A stretch of DNA of 63,751 nt, taken from the NCBI RefSeq assembly GCF_018531425.1, contig NZ_JAHBOI010000011.1:1-63751 (forward strand), written 5' to 3'. Below are positions 16,867 through 23,972 of the stretch, one piece after another. The notes under the pieces were generated by a model. The model saw only the letters and a list, made by a program, of their open reading frames with translations. It made no database searches and was not told where the DNA came from. The translations under genes were made by a program, and so were the position numbers. The stretch is from Paenarthrobacter sp. DKR-5 (GTDB lineage: Bacteria; Actinomycetota; Actinomycetes; Actinomycetales; Micrococcaceae). Each line of letters opens with the position of its first letter. Within the stretch, counting starts at the first letter, position 1.

Positions 16867-16872
16867 CCTAGG
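16867..16872. repeat. Target-site duplication, right copy (CCTAGG)
   Basis: Direct copy of the left 6 bp. Read leftwards, it contains the TAG stop (16868-16870) of the STAS-like gene. Confidence 0.9.
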
Positions 16873-17218
16873 ACGCCGGCTCGAGGATCCGCAGGCAGCA
16901 GGGCGCAGGCGAAGGGTCGACGCCGGCCGGAAGCTGCTGGTTGCGCGCGGCCCGGAAGAGTTCGTCGAGCACCGAGGCGTCCACGCGGGCGCGGCTGAGA
17001 TCGAGCAGCACTTCCATTCCCGGCGCGAAGGCGTTGGTGCGTCTGGTGATGACATAGAGCGCCACGACGTTGCGGGGCGTGACCGAGCCGCGCACCTCGA
17101 TGCGGGCGGCGGCCATGTCGCTGCCCAGGTAAACCTGCACTCTCAGCTTGTGATGCACGTCCAGGTCCATCTCCGAGGAGGTTGCCGCAGGGGGCGCCGG
17201 CCGGACACGCGCCTGCAC
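16868..17218 (-). CDS. STAS-like small protein
   Basis: Up to 116 residues from a GTG at 17218; an ATG at 17170 would give a 100-residue form, and neither has a good ribosome site. The core (ARIEVRGSVTPRNVVALY...VLLDLSRARVDASVLDELF) resembles a STAS fold, with the DLSRARVDAS segment where anti-sigma antagonists carry a phosphorylatable Ser. No anti-sigma partner adjoins. Its stop codon shares the palindrome into which the IS inserted. It lies downstream of hsp20 on the same strand, separated by a strong stem-loop. Function is not established. Confidence 0.5.
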   Translation of the reverse strand: MQARVRPAPPAATSSEMDLDVHHKLRVQVYLGSDMAAARIEVRGSVTPRNVVALYVITRRTNAFAPGMEVLLDLSRARVDASVLDELFRAARNQQLPAGVDPSPAPCCLRILEPAS

Positions 17219-17224
17219 GGGGCA

Positions 17225-17267
17225 CCGGCGCCGGACGGAGACGCTGCGGCGTGCCGTCCGGCGCCGG
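17225..17267. terminator. Stem-loop after hsp20
   Basis: Perfect 14-bp arms CCGGCGCCGGACGG and CCGTCCGGCGCCGG with a 15-base loop. It lies right after the hsp20 stop. No T-run follows on the minus strand, while ATTCTTTA follows on the plus strand, so it may act as a partial terminator or RNA-stabilising hairpin between hsp20 and the STAS-like gene. Confidence 0.65.
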
Positions 17268-17280
17268 ATTCTTTAATGCG

Positions 17281-17691
17281 TCAGCTGCGGTTGATCTGCA
17301 CCTTGCGTGATGCGGCGGCGCTTTCGGCCGGCAGCGGGGCGCGGACTTCGAGCACGCCGTCCTTGTAGGTAGCCGTAACGTCGTCCTCCTTGACGTTCTG
17401 CGGCAAGGGAAGGCTGCGCGTGAACGAACCGTAGCGGAACTCGGACCGGTAGCTGTCCTTGGACTTGTGCTCCGACTTCTCCTGGCGTTCGGCCTTGATG
17501 TGCAGGACACCGTCAGCAACGGAGACGTCCACGTCTTTCTCCGGGTCGATGCCGGGGAGCTCCGCGCGGACCACGAGCGACTGGCCGTCAACGAATTCCT
17601 CCACCCGGATCGACGCCGCCTCCCAGTCCCCGTCAAGGAACCGGCGGATCGGATCGAACATCTCCGGGGCGCGTCTCATCAAATCAGCCAT
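17281..17691 (-). CDS. Small heat-shock protein, HSP20/alpha-crystallin family
   Basis: A 136-residue protein. The alpha-crystallin domain runs from about 40 to 125 (VRAELPGIDPEKDVDVSV ... FTRSLPLPQNV ... YKDGVLEVRAPLP), with the GVLxV signature near 112-117, and a short C-terminal tail KVQINRS. It acts as an ATP-independent holding chaperone in the cytoplasm. The short N-terminal arm (MADLMRRAPEMFDPIRRF) is like HSP18 of other Actinobacteria. No CIRCE or HAIR element is evident upstream. Confidence 0.92.
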   Translation of the reverse strand: MADLMRRAPEMFDPIRRFLDGDWEAASIRVEEFVDGQSLVVRAELPGIDPEKDVDVSVADGVLHIKAERQEKSEHKSKDSYRSEFRYGSFTRSLPLPQNVKEDDVTATYKDGVLEVRAPLPAESAAASRKVQINRS

Positions 17692-17805
17692 GGCTGCCTC
17701 TCCTCACTGGGCCCGGCGCGGACGGCCGGAAAAACCCTTTAAGTACACGTCCGGCGCGGCGGAGGGGCATAGGGAAGAAGGTCCCGACCCGCCGCCGCCG
17801 TGGCA

Positions 17806-18261
17806 CTACTGGCAGGCGGAGGCCGTCCAGGGCAGGCCTACCCAGCCCTGTACCGTGGCCTGGACCTTGTAGGTCCAGATGCCCTTCTGGCCGGTGACTT
17901 TCAGCGTGGCCGGCAGCGCGGAAACGGCCAACGTGCGACTGCGGCCCGCCGGGTCCGTCACTGTCAGCAGGTAGCCGGTAGCCCGCGGAACGGGGGCAAT
18001 GGCGTTCAGCGTCACCGCGAAGCTGCCCTGGTGCCCGTCGGTCCCGGGGCAGCTCACGACGGCCCCCACGCTGGCGGGAGCGGCGAGCTGCAGCGTCACG
18101 ACCGACGACTGCGCGGTGACAGTTGTGCTGAAGGCGGCATCGGCCGCGGCGGGGTGCAGTGCCACGCCGGCCAGCAGGGTCGCGGCCGCGCCCGTCAGGC
18201 ACGCCGCCGTGCTCAGGGCCCGCAGCACCGCCCGGCACCCGGCGGGAAGAACGCGTCTCAT
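17806..18261 (-). CDS. Secreted protein encoded with SipW
   Basis: A 151-residue protein with a long signal segment (basic MRRVLPAGCR, hydrophobic to about 35, Ala-rich cleavage zone near HPAAADAAF). The mature part is about 108 residues, beta-rich, with two cysteines (SCPG and ACQ). Its start overlaps the sipW stop by four bases, so it is co-translated with the signal peptidase and could be a third fibre or surface component. It does not clearly match the TasA/camelysin family. Its end is followed by a 115-bp gap to hsp20. Confidence 0.7.
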   Translation of the reverse strand: MRRVLPAGCRAVLRALSTAACLTGAAATLLAGVALHPAAADAAFSTTVTAQSSVVTLQLAAPASVGAVVSCPGTDGHQGSFAVTLNAIAPVPRATGYLLTVTDPAGRSRTLAVSALPATLKVTGQKGIWTYKVQATVQGWVGLPWTASACQ

Positions 18262-18899
18262 GCCGGGGTTCCTGCCGCGATGTCGCCGGTGCTGCCGCCG
18301 TCATCGGGGCCGCCGCGGGCGGGGCGGCGCCAGATCATGGCCAGGCCGCCTGACACCAGCAGCAGCGGCGCTCCGAAAAGCAGGAGATCACGGACCAGCG
18401 GCTCGCGCAGCGTCCTGATCGCCTGGCCCAGAAAAGGCACGACGAGGACCACCTCGTCCACGCTGGACCCCTGGACTGTAGCCGTCCACGGATCGGCCGC
18501 GTTGTTATGGTCGCCCTTGGTGCGGACCGCAACCGATCCGTCCGCGTTCCTGAGCACTTCGACAACCCGGTGGGTCTCCATCCGATGGTCCTCCACAGGA
18601 ATGTAGTAGGTAATGATGTCCCCCGTTTTCACCTCGGCGGCCGGCTTCGCCACGGTGACGACGACGTCGCCGGGATTGATTCCCGGGGACATGGAGCCGG
18701 TGAGCATCGTCGCAGTCTGGTACCCGAACAGGCGCGGGCCGACGGCGAGGAAACCGAAGGCCGCCACAGCGACGGCCAGGACCAGGCTGGCGGCCGCCGT
18801 GGCGGCCCTGCGGACACGCCGCCGACGCCGGAAAGCGCGCAGGCGCACGCCCCGGGTCGCCGGGATAGGCGTCCGAACCGGTTCCGCGGTCGTCGACAT
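18258..18899 (-). CDS. sipW: SipW-type (ER-like) signal peptidase I
   Basis: A 213-residue membrane protein. A basic N terminus (19-31) precedes a membrane helix (about 34-56). The active serine is in TGSMSPGI (Ser69), and the base is the histidine in ETHRVVEV (His110), not the lysine of ordinary bacterial enzymes, with KGDHNNAADPW completing the site. A second helix lies near 170-190. SipW enzymes cleave the signal peptides of TasA/camelysin-like proteins; the TasA-like gene is immediately upstream in the same operon. Confidence 0.9.
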   Translation of the reverse strand: MSTTAEPVRTPIPATRGVRLRAFRRRRRVRRAATAAASLVLAVAVAAFGFLAVGPRLFGYQTATMLTGSMSPGINPGDVVVTVAKPAAEVKTGDIITYYIPVEDHRMETHRVVEVLRNADGSVAVRTKGDHNNAADPWTATVQGSSVDEVVLVVPFLGQAIRTLREPLVRDLLLFGAPLLLVSGGLAMIWRRPARGGPDDGGSTGDIAAGTPA

Positions 18900-19005
18900 G
18901 GGCTGCTCCGTTCCGCTGCGCCCGGCTCGATGAGCCGCTGCGCTGAGCTCGATGGGTTCCGGCGCCCCGGCTCTTTTGGGGGCGGGGCGGGGCGCCGGAA
19001 GCTGG

Positions 19006-19605
19006 TTAGCGGACCCCGGCGGCCCGCTGGGTCACGACGAAGTCGAACCTGATCGCGCTCGTCTGGCCCTGGAACACATCCCCTGCCGTGTCCGGCAGCG
19101 ACGCCGTGACAAGCAGGTTGTCCTTACCGCCGGCCTTCAGTGCCGCGAGGTTCGGCAGCGGCACGTTCGAGCCGATGATCGGTGAGGCGGCGAGAACGGT
19201 GACCGGAGCGGTGCTGCAGGTGTTGGCGCCGGTCGCGGATGTCGTCCATCCGGACGGGCAGCTGGTGATCTGCAGCTTCAGCCCGTTGGTCGTGTCAGTG
19301 TCGAGCACGGACGACGTCGAGGCCACCGTCGTCAGGCTGATGGAACCGAGGTCGGCGGTGCCCGTGTTCGAAAGCGTCGCCTGACGTTGGATGCTGTCGC
19401 CCGGGACGATGCCGCTGGCATTGATCGAGAAGCCGCCGCCGGAGTTCAGGTCGATCTTCACCGTACCGGCGTCCACCTTGGCGTCCGCCGACGTCGTCGA
19501 CGTAAACGAGCCGTAGGTGCCAAGGCCGGCCACGCTGGCTGCGGCGCCGACCAGCGCGAGGGATGCGACGATCTTCCCGGAGGTGGAGCTGAGCTTCAGA
19601 GCCAT
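19006..19605 (-). CDS. TasA/camelysin-like secreted fibre protein
   Basis: A 199-residue exported protein. The signal region (SSTSGKIVASLALVGAAASVAGLGTYGSFT) followed by TSTTSADAKVDAGTVKI is characteristic of SipW-processed TasA/camelysin proteins. The mature part has the family pattern of DSIQRQATLSNTGTADLGSI, and a late cysteine pair (SCPSG, NTCST). It probably forms or decorates extracellular fibres. Start choice: ATG 19605 or ATG 19611 (two residues longer). It heads the leftward operon with sipW and the small secreted protein. Confidence 0.85.
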   Translation of the reverse strand: MALKLSSTSGKIVASLALVGAAASVAGLGTYGSFTSTTSADAKVDAGTVKIDLNSGGGFSINASGIVPGDSIQRQATLSNTGTADLGSISLTTVASTSSVLDTDTTNGLKLQITSCPSGWTTSATGANTCSTAPVTVLAASPIIGSNVPLPNLAALKAGGKDNLLVTASLPDTAGDVFQGQTSAIRFDFVVTQRAAGVR

Positions 19606-19753
19606 GTGCATGTTCCGTTTCCGAGCCGGCTGTTCGGTGCCCCGCTGGGCCGGCTGCATGAGACCGCCGGCCCCAGCGGCCGGCTTCGTCCCACCATGCC
19701 CAAGAACGCTCAAGCACATTCCCAGCGGGACCGAAAAATGCCCAAAGATTCAG

Positions 19754-20989
19754 TCAAGCCCCGCCGTCCTCGAGCCGGGGACGGCCGGCCCACCGGTTCG
19801 CCTTGAGCGCGGCGTGCAGTTCCAGGCGCAGACGTCCCTTGAGCGGATCGGAGCCGACGACGGCGCGGATCCTCGCCAGCCTGTTGTAGAGGCTGCTGCG
19901 GTGCAGGTGCAGCTCCCTCGCCACCTCCTGGATGGAGCCGTCGCTGTCATAGAGCATCTCCAGCAGCGGCAGCAGCTCACCGGCGCGGTCCTGGTCCTTG
20001 AGCTCGCCGAAGTGGACGGATTCCACCGGGGCCAGTTCGCGGCTGGCCCCGCCCAGGAACTGGTAGATGCCGATGGCCCGGTAGTCCGCCACCGGCCCCA
20101 GCGGTGCGTCCACTGCCGCGGCCTGGGCCGCATGCCGGCTCTGCCGGTAGGCGGCCGGCAGCTGGCGCAGATCAGTGAACGGCTCGCTCATGCCGAGCAC
20201 ATCCTCCCGAAGCGGCCGGCCGCTGCGCCGGGCGATTTCGTGCCGGTACCGGTCCAGCACCTCGGCACTCGCGGCACGGCCCGGCGAGCCGCTGAACAGG
20301 ATGACGGCGTGGGTTTCGGTGCCCGCGCTGAAGAGGGCTGCCTGGATCCCGACGGTGGCCTGGAGCGCCGAGATGCGCTGCAGCAACACCCTTTCCTCCG
20401 GGTCCCGGGGCCGGGTGTGCCGTTCCGCCGGATCCGGGACGCGCAGGACAGTCGCCGTCTGCCACGGCCCGCGGCCCCGGACCTCGCTCCAGCCGGCCAC
20501 GGCTTCGGTGGCCTGTTCGTTGCCGCTGCAGGCCAGGAGGAACTGCGCTTCCCGCCGCCGACGGTGCTCGGACTCGGCGGTGTTGGTGTCCAGCAGCATT
20601 TCCGCGAGCTCGTCCTGCTCCCGGCGGATCTTCTTCAGGGCCGGAAGGATGGCGGCAGCGTCCTCCTCCGCCTCCTGCAGCACCCACAGGTACCCCACGC
20701 GGTAGCCCCGCGCGAGCAGGGGCACGCAGACCCGTCCCAGCATGCCGAGTTCCTCGTTGGCGGGCACGATCACCGGACGGACGGCCGAGGCGATTCCGTG
20801 GCTGAGCTGCCAGCTGCTGACATCCGCCGGAACCTTCTTGCTGAGCAGGAAGTTGACGCGCACGCGGTCGGTGGTGGGTTGGTTGCTGCTGTAGGCCAGC
20901 AGGACGCCGTCGAGGTCTTCCAGGGACAGCGCCCGGCCAAGGGAGGCGGCCATCCGCTCCACCAACTGCTCCACGTCTGCCGTCTGCAC
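19754..20989 (-). CDS. PucR-family transcriptional regulator, divergent from ald
   Basis: A 411-residue regulator. A variable sensory N-terminal region (1-270) is followed by a CdaR/GGDEF-like segment and the C-terminal PucR helix-turn-helix (about 345-400: GSIQEVARELHLHRSSLYNRLARI). It starts with GTG at 20989. It is divergent from alanine dehydrogenase with a 316-bp shared region containing a perfect 12-bp palindrome, an arrangement seen for the AdhR-type (PucR) activator of ald in mycobacteria and relatives. The likely role is to activate ald in response to alanine or related amino acids. Confidence 0.85.
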   Translation of the reverse strand: MQTADVEQLVERMAASLGRALSLEDLDGVLLAYSSNQPTTDRVRVNFLLSKKVPADVSSWQLSHGIASAVRPVIVPANEELGMLGRVCVPLLARGYRVGYLWVLQEAEEDAAAILPALKKIRREQDELAEMLLDTNTAESEHRRRREAQFLLACSGNEQATEAVAGWSEVRGRGPWQTATVLRVPDPAERHTRPRDPEERVLLQRISALQATVGIQAALFSAGTETHAVILFSGSPGRAASAEVLDRYRHEIARRSGRPLREDVLGMSEPFTDLRQLPAAYRQSRHAAQAAAVDAPLGPVADYRAIGIYQFLGGASRELAPVESVHFGELKDQDRAGELLPLLEMLYDSDGSIQEVARELHLHRSSLYNRLARIRAVVGSDPLKGRLRLELHAALKANRWAGRPRLEDGGA

Positions 20990-21061
20990 CTTCCCAGCTT
21001 AGGGTTTCAGCGCGGACAACGGGCGACATCTGCCCCCGGAGGCCTCGACATTTGTCCACCC

Positions 21062-21073
21062 CGGAACGTTCCG
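21062..21073. promoter_or_regulatory. Palindrome in the pucR-ald divergent promoter region
   Basis: CGGAACGTTCCG is a perfect 12-bp palindrome in the 316-bp gap between pucR and ald. It is a candidate binding site for the PucR regulator. Nothing else in the gap (20990-21305) looks like a gene. Confidence 0.45.
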
Positions 21074-21305
21074 TTCTGTGATACACACCACACCGCCACT
21101 CCGGGTGACCCGCGGCGGAATCCGCGCCGTTCCGGGCCCGTGGCGGCGTCCCCGGCGCCGGTACCGAAACATCCTGCGCTCCAGGCCCCCCGCACCCCGT
21201 TGCAGGTGCCGCACGGCCCGGAACCGGCCCGAAAATGCGGGCTTATCGTGGTGGCATCGCCGAACCCGGCGCCCCTACCGAGCCCCTCACCCATTGGAGT
21301 TCCCC

Positions 21306-22424
21306 ATGATCATCGCCGTTCCCAAGGAGATCAAGAACAACGAGTTCCGCGTCGCCATCACCGCCTCCGGCGTGCACGAATTCCGCGGCCACGGGCACAC
21401 CGTACTGGTCGAAGCGGGAGCCGGACTGGGGTCCGGCATCAGCGACGACGAGTACGCCGTCGCCGGGGCGGAGATCGTGGCGGACGCCGACGAGCTCTGG
21501 GCCCGGGCCGACATGGTGATGAAGGTCAAGGAGCCGGTAGCCGCCGAGTTCCACCGCTTCCGCGAAGGGCTGGTCCTCTTCACCTACCTGCACCTGGCGG
21601 CCGAACCCGAGCTGACCCGCGCGCTGCTCAAGGCCGGCGTGACGGCGATCGCCTACGAGACGGTGCAGCTGCCAAACCGTTCCCTGCCGCTGCTCGCCCC
21701 GATGAGCGAAGTGGCCGGACGCCTGTCCGTCCAGGTCGGCGCCTGCTCGCTGATGGCGGCGGCCGGCGGCCGCGGCGTGCTCCTCGGCGGCGTCCCCGGG
21801 GTCCGCCCGGCGAAGGTCACGGTGCTCGGCGCCGGCGTCGCCGGCACCAACGCGGCGGCCATGGCCATGGGCCTCGGCGCCGACGTCACCATCCTGGACA
21901 TCAACATCGGGCGGCTGCGCGAACTCGACGCGCAGTACCAGGGGCGCCTGAAGACGGTCGCCTCGAATGCCTACGAAGTAGAGCGGTCGGTCATCGAGGC
22001 CGACCTGGTCATCGGCTCGGTCCTCATCCCCGGAGCGAAGGCCCCGAAACTGGTCAGCAACGAGCTGGTGGCACGGATGAAGGCCGGCAGCGTGCTGGTC
22101 GACATCGCCGTGGACCAGGGCGGCTGCTTCGCCGACAGCCGGCCGACCACCCACGAGCAGCCCACGTTCACTGTCCACAAGTCGGTGTTCTACTGCGTCG
22201 CCAACATGCCGGGCGCCGTTCCGAGCACGTCCACCAATGCGCTGACCAACGTCACCCTGCGCTACGGCATCGCCCTGGCGGACCTCGGCGTGAAGGCGGC
22301 GCTTGAACGCGATCCCGCTTTGGCTGCCGGGCTGAACGTGGCTGCGGGCCGCGTGACCAACCGCTCCGTCAGCGAAGCCCTGGGCCTGGAGCTTTCCGGC
22401 TGGGAGGAGCTGATGGCGGCCTGA
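21306..22424 (+). CDS. ald: Alanine dehydrogenase
   Basis: A 372-residue enzyme with full family length. Active-site residues match: Arg15 region (FRVAITASG), Lys75 in KVKEP and His96 in YLHLA; the NAD-binding motif GAGVAGTNAA lies near 176-185. It interconverts L-alanine with pyruvate plus ammonia using NAD, in the cytoplasm. The ATG at 21306 gives the family-typical start MIIAVPKEIKNNEFRV. Likely regulated by the divergent PucR protein. A 25-bp-arm hairpin follows the stop. Confidence 0.96.
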   Translation: MIIAVPKEIKNNEFRVAITASGVHEFRGHGHTVLVEAGAGLGSGISDDEYAVAGAEIVADADELWARADMVMKVKEPVAAEFHRFREGLVLFTYLHLAAEPELTRALLKAGVTAIAYETVQLPNRSLPLLAPMSEVAGRLSVQVGACSLMAAAGGRGVLLGGVPGVRPAKVTVLGAGVAGTNAAAMAMGLGADVTILDINIGRLRELDAQYQGRLKTVASNAYEVERSVIEADLVIGSVLIPGAKAPKLVSNELVARMKAGSVLVDIAVDQGGCFADSRPTTHEQPTFTVHKSVFYCVANMPGAVPSTSTNALTNVTLRYGIALADLGVKAALERDPALAAGLNVAAGRVTNRSVSEALGLELSGWEELMAA

Positions 22425-22429
22425 CCCTT

Positions 22430-22494
22430 CGGCCGAGTGGCCAGTTGCGGCGGCCTTTCACGACGCGAAGCCGCCGCAACTGGCCGCTCGGCCG
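22430..22494. repeat. Long hairpin, copy 1 of an intergenic inverted-repeat family (bidirectional terminator)
   Basis: Arms of 25 bp (22430-22454 and 22470-22494) match at 24 positions across a 15-base loop. It lies between the converging ald and tetR genes. The right-hand sequence GCCGCCGCAACTGGCCG recurs exactly at 52276-52292 in another hairpin, so this is a repeated element and not a unique terminator. Confidence 0.8.
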
Positions 22495-22517
22495 AGGCTA
22501 GCCCGGGGTCCTCGGGC

Positions 22518-23126
22518 CTATTCCGAGAGCGGGGGGAGCACATTGTCCACCAGCTGCTCCCAGCCGGCGGCGAGCTGCTCATGCGTGAACTCGCCGGTCT
22601 CGAGCAGGAAGGCGACCCGGCCGGCGTCGAATCCCGCCGCGAGGTAATAGGCGAGCGCCCGCGCGTCCCCGGGCACCCCGCCGTCGCGCAGGAGCATCTC
22701 GAGGTGCGTGTGCTGCAGCCGGGCGGCCGCCGACCCGAAGTGGATTGCTGCGGACAGGTCGCGCGCCCTCTCCACCTCGCCGTGGACGTCCATGAAGGCC
22801 AGGCGCGCCCGTCCGAAGGCCATCAGCCGTTCGCGTGCGGGCGCCCCTGGTCCCAGCGGCGGCGGCCCGAACATGAAGGCCTGCTGGAACTCCCGCTCGG
22901 ACTGATCCAGCAACGCGAGCATGAGGCCGGCCCGGCTGCCGAAGCGGCGGAACACGGTTCCCTTGCCCAGGCCGGCCCGGAAGGCGACGGCGTCCATCGT
23001 CAGGGCAGCGGCGCCGCACTGGGCCACCAGCTCCCGCGCCGCCACGAGGATCGCAGCCCGGTTGCGCGCTGCATCGCCGCGCTCCGGCTCCGCCGGGCCG
23101 TTCGCAGGGAGGATCGGGCCGCTCAT
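22518..23126 (-). CDS. TetR-family repressor
   Basis: A 202-residue regulator. The N-terminal helix-turn-helix (about 21-68: NRAAILVAARELVAQCG ... DAVAFRAGLGKGTVFRRFG) is typical of TetR. The C-terminal ligand domain is unspecific. It is divergent from the FMN reductase gene; a dyad in the 103-bp gap is its likely operator. The ATG at 23126 lacks a clear ribosome site, so the message may be nearly leaderless. Confidence 0.88.
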   Translation of the reverse strand: MSGPILPANGPAEPERGDAARNRAAILVAARELVAQCGAAALTMDAVAFRAGLGKGTVFRRFGSRAGLMLALLDQSEREFQQAFMFGPPPLGPGAPARERLMAFGRARLAFMDVHGEVERARDLSAAIHFGSAAARLQHTHLEMLLRDGGVPGDARALAYYLAAGFDAGRVAFLLETGEFTHEQLAAGWEQLVDNVLPPLSE

Positions 23127-23151
23127 GGAAGCATTCTAGGCACGGGAATAG

Positions 23152-23171
23152 AACCGGACCACGGTCCGTTT
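23152..23171. promoter_or_regulatory. Probable TetR operator
   Basis: AACCGGACCACGGTCCGTTT is a dyad with perfect CGGACC/GGTCCG arms (23155-23168) and further symmetric flanks. It is 26 bp from the tetR start and 58 bp from the reductase start, so it can shut off both. Confidence 0.7.
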
Positions 23172-23229
23172 ATTCAGTAGGGTGCGCGAACGAGTGCGCA
23201 CCCCGAGACCGTTCCTGCAAGGAGACCTC

Positions 23230-23796
23230 ATGTCAGAAACCACAGTCCTCACCCTGGTCGGCAGCCTCCGCTCCGGCTCCATCAACCAGAAACTGGCCGA
23301 GACCGCCGAAGCCGTCGCTCCGTCCGACGTTCAGGTTGAGATCTTCGAAGGCCTGGCGGAAATCCCGTTCTACAACGAGGACATCGACGTCGAGGGCCAG
23401 GTTCCCGCCGCCGCCGCGAAGCTGCGCGAGGCTGCCGCCGACGCGGATTCCCTGCTGCTGATCTCCCCCGAGTACAACGGCACCATGCCTGCCGTGCTCA
23501 AGAACGCCATCGACTGGCTCTCCCGCCCCTTCGGCGCCGGCGCCGTCAGCGGCAAGCCCGCCGCCGTCATCGGCACCGCCTTCGGGCAGTACGGCGGAGT
23601 GTGGGCGCACGACGACGCCCGCAAGTCCCTCGGCATTGCCGGCGCGCAGGTTGTGGAGGAGGCGAAGCTCTCCGTCGGCGGCTCGCTGGTCCGCTTCGCC
23701 GAGATCCACCCGACCGACGACGCCGAGGTGGCCGCTGACGTCACCCGCGTGCTGCGCACCCTCGCGGAGGCCGCCCCCGCCGAGTCCGCCGCCTAA
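23230..23796 (+). CDS. NADPH-dependent FMN reductase (chromate/quinone reductase type)
   Basis: A 188-residue flavodoxin-like enzyme. The phosphate loop LVGSLRSGSINQKL (9-22) and the SPEYNGTMPAVLKNAIDW motif (about 80-97) are diagnostic of the NADPH-FMN reductase family, whose members give two-electron reduction of quinones, azo dyes or chromate. CAAGGAGACCTC precedes the ATG at 23230. Control by the divergent TetR protein suggests induction by an electrophile such as a quinone (inference). Confidence 0.9.
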   Translation: MSETTVLTLVGSLRSGSINQKLAETAEAVAPSDVQVEIFEGLAEIPFYNEDIDVEGQVPAAAAKLREAAADADSLLLISPEYNGTMPAVLKNAIDWLSRPFGAGAVSGKPAAVIGTAFGQYGGVWAHDDARKSLGIAGAQVVEEAKLSVGGSLVRFAEIHPTDDAEVAADVTRVLRTLAEAAPAESAA

Positions 23797-23817
23797 AGAC
23801 CCGCACCCGCGGACTCC

Positions 23818-23901
23818 CGCGAACGGCCGGGTACGGCGACCTTTTCCGACAGGAGCCCGCCGTACCTGGCCGTTCGCGCGTCGGGGCCGTTCGCGCGTCG
23901 G
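23818..23901. repeat. Hairpin plus tandem 17-mer duplication
   Basis: CGCGAACGGCC...GTACGGCG pairs with CGCCGTAC...GGCCGTTCGCG (23818-23879). Its right end is followed by a tandem copy: GGCCGTTCGCGCGTCGG occurs at 23868-23884 and 23885-23901. The TGGCCGTTCG core also occurs in the hairpin near 52290. Confidence 0.75.
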
Positions 23902-23972
23902 GGCCGGACCACGTGCGTATAAAATGAAACAGCTGTTGCCTTCTTGGCAACCTGGCGCGCTATTCTGGTGAC

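Noticed and set aside
19517-22306. A 929-codon rightward frame across the pucR gene and into ald
   Set aside because: It is out of frame with ald and antisense to pucR; low-complexity composition.
23818-23901. CRISPR-like repeats
   Set aside because: Only two adjacent 17-mers with no spacers and no cas genes.
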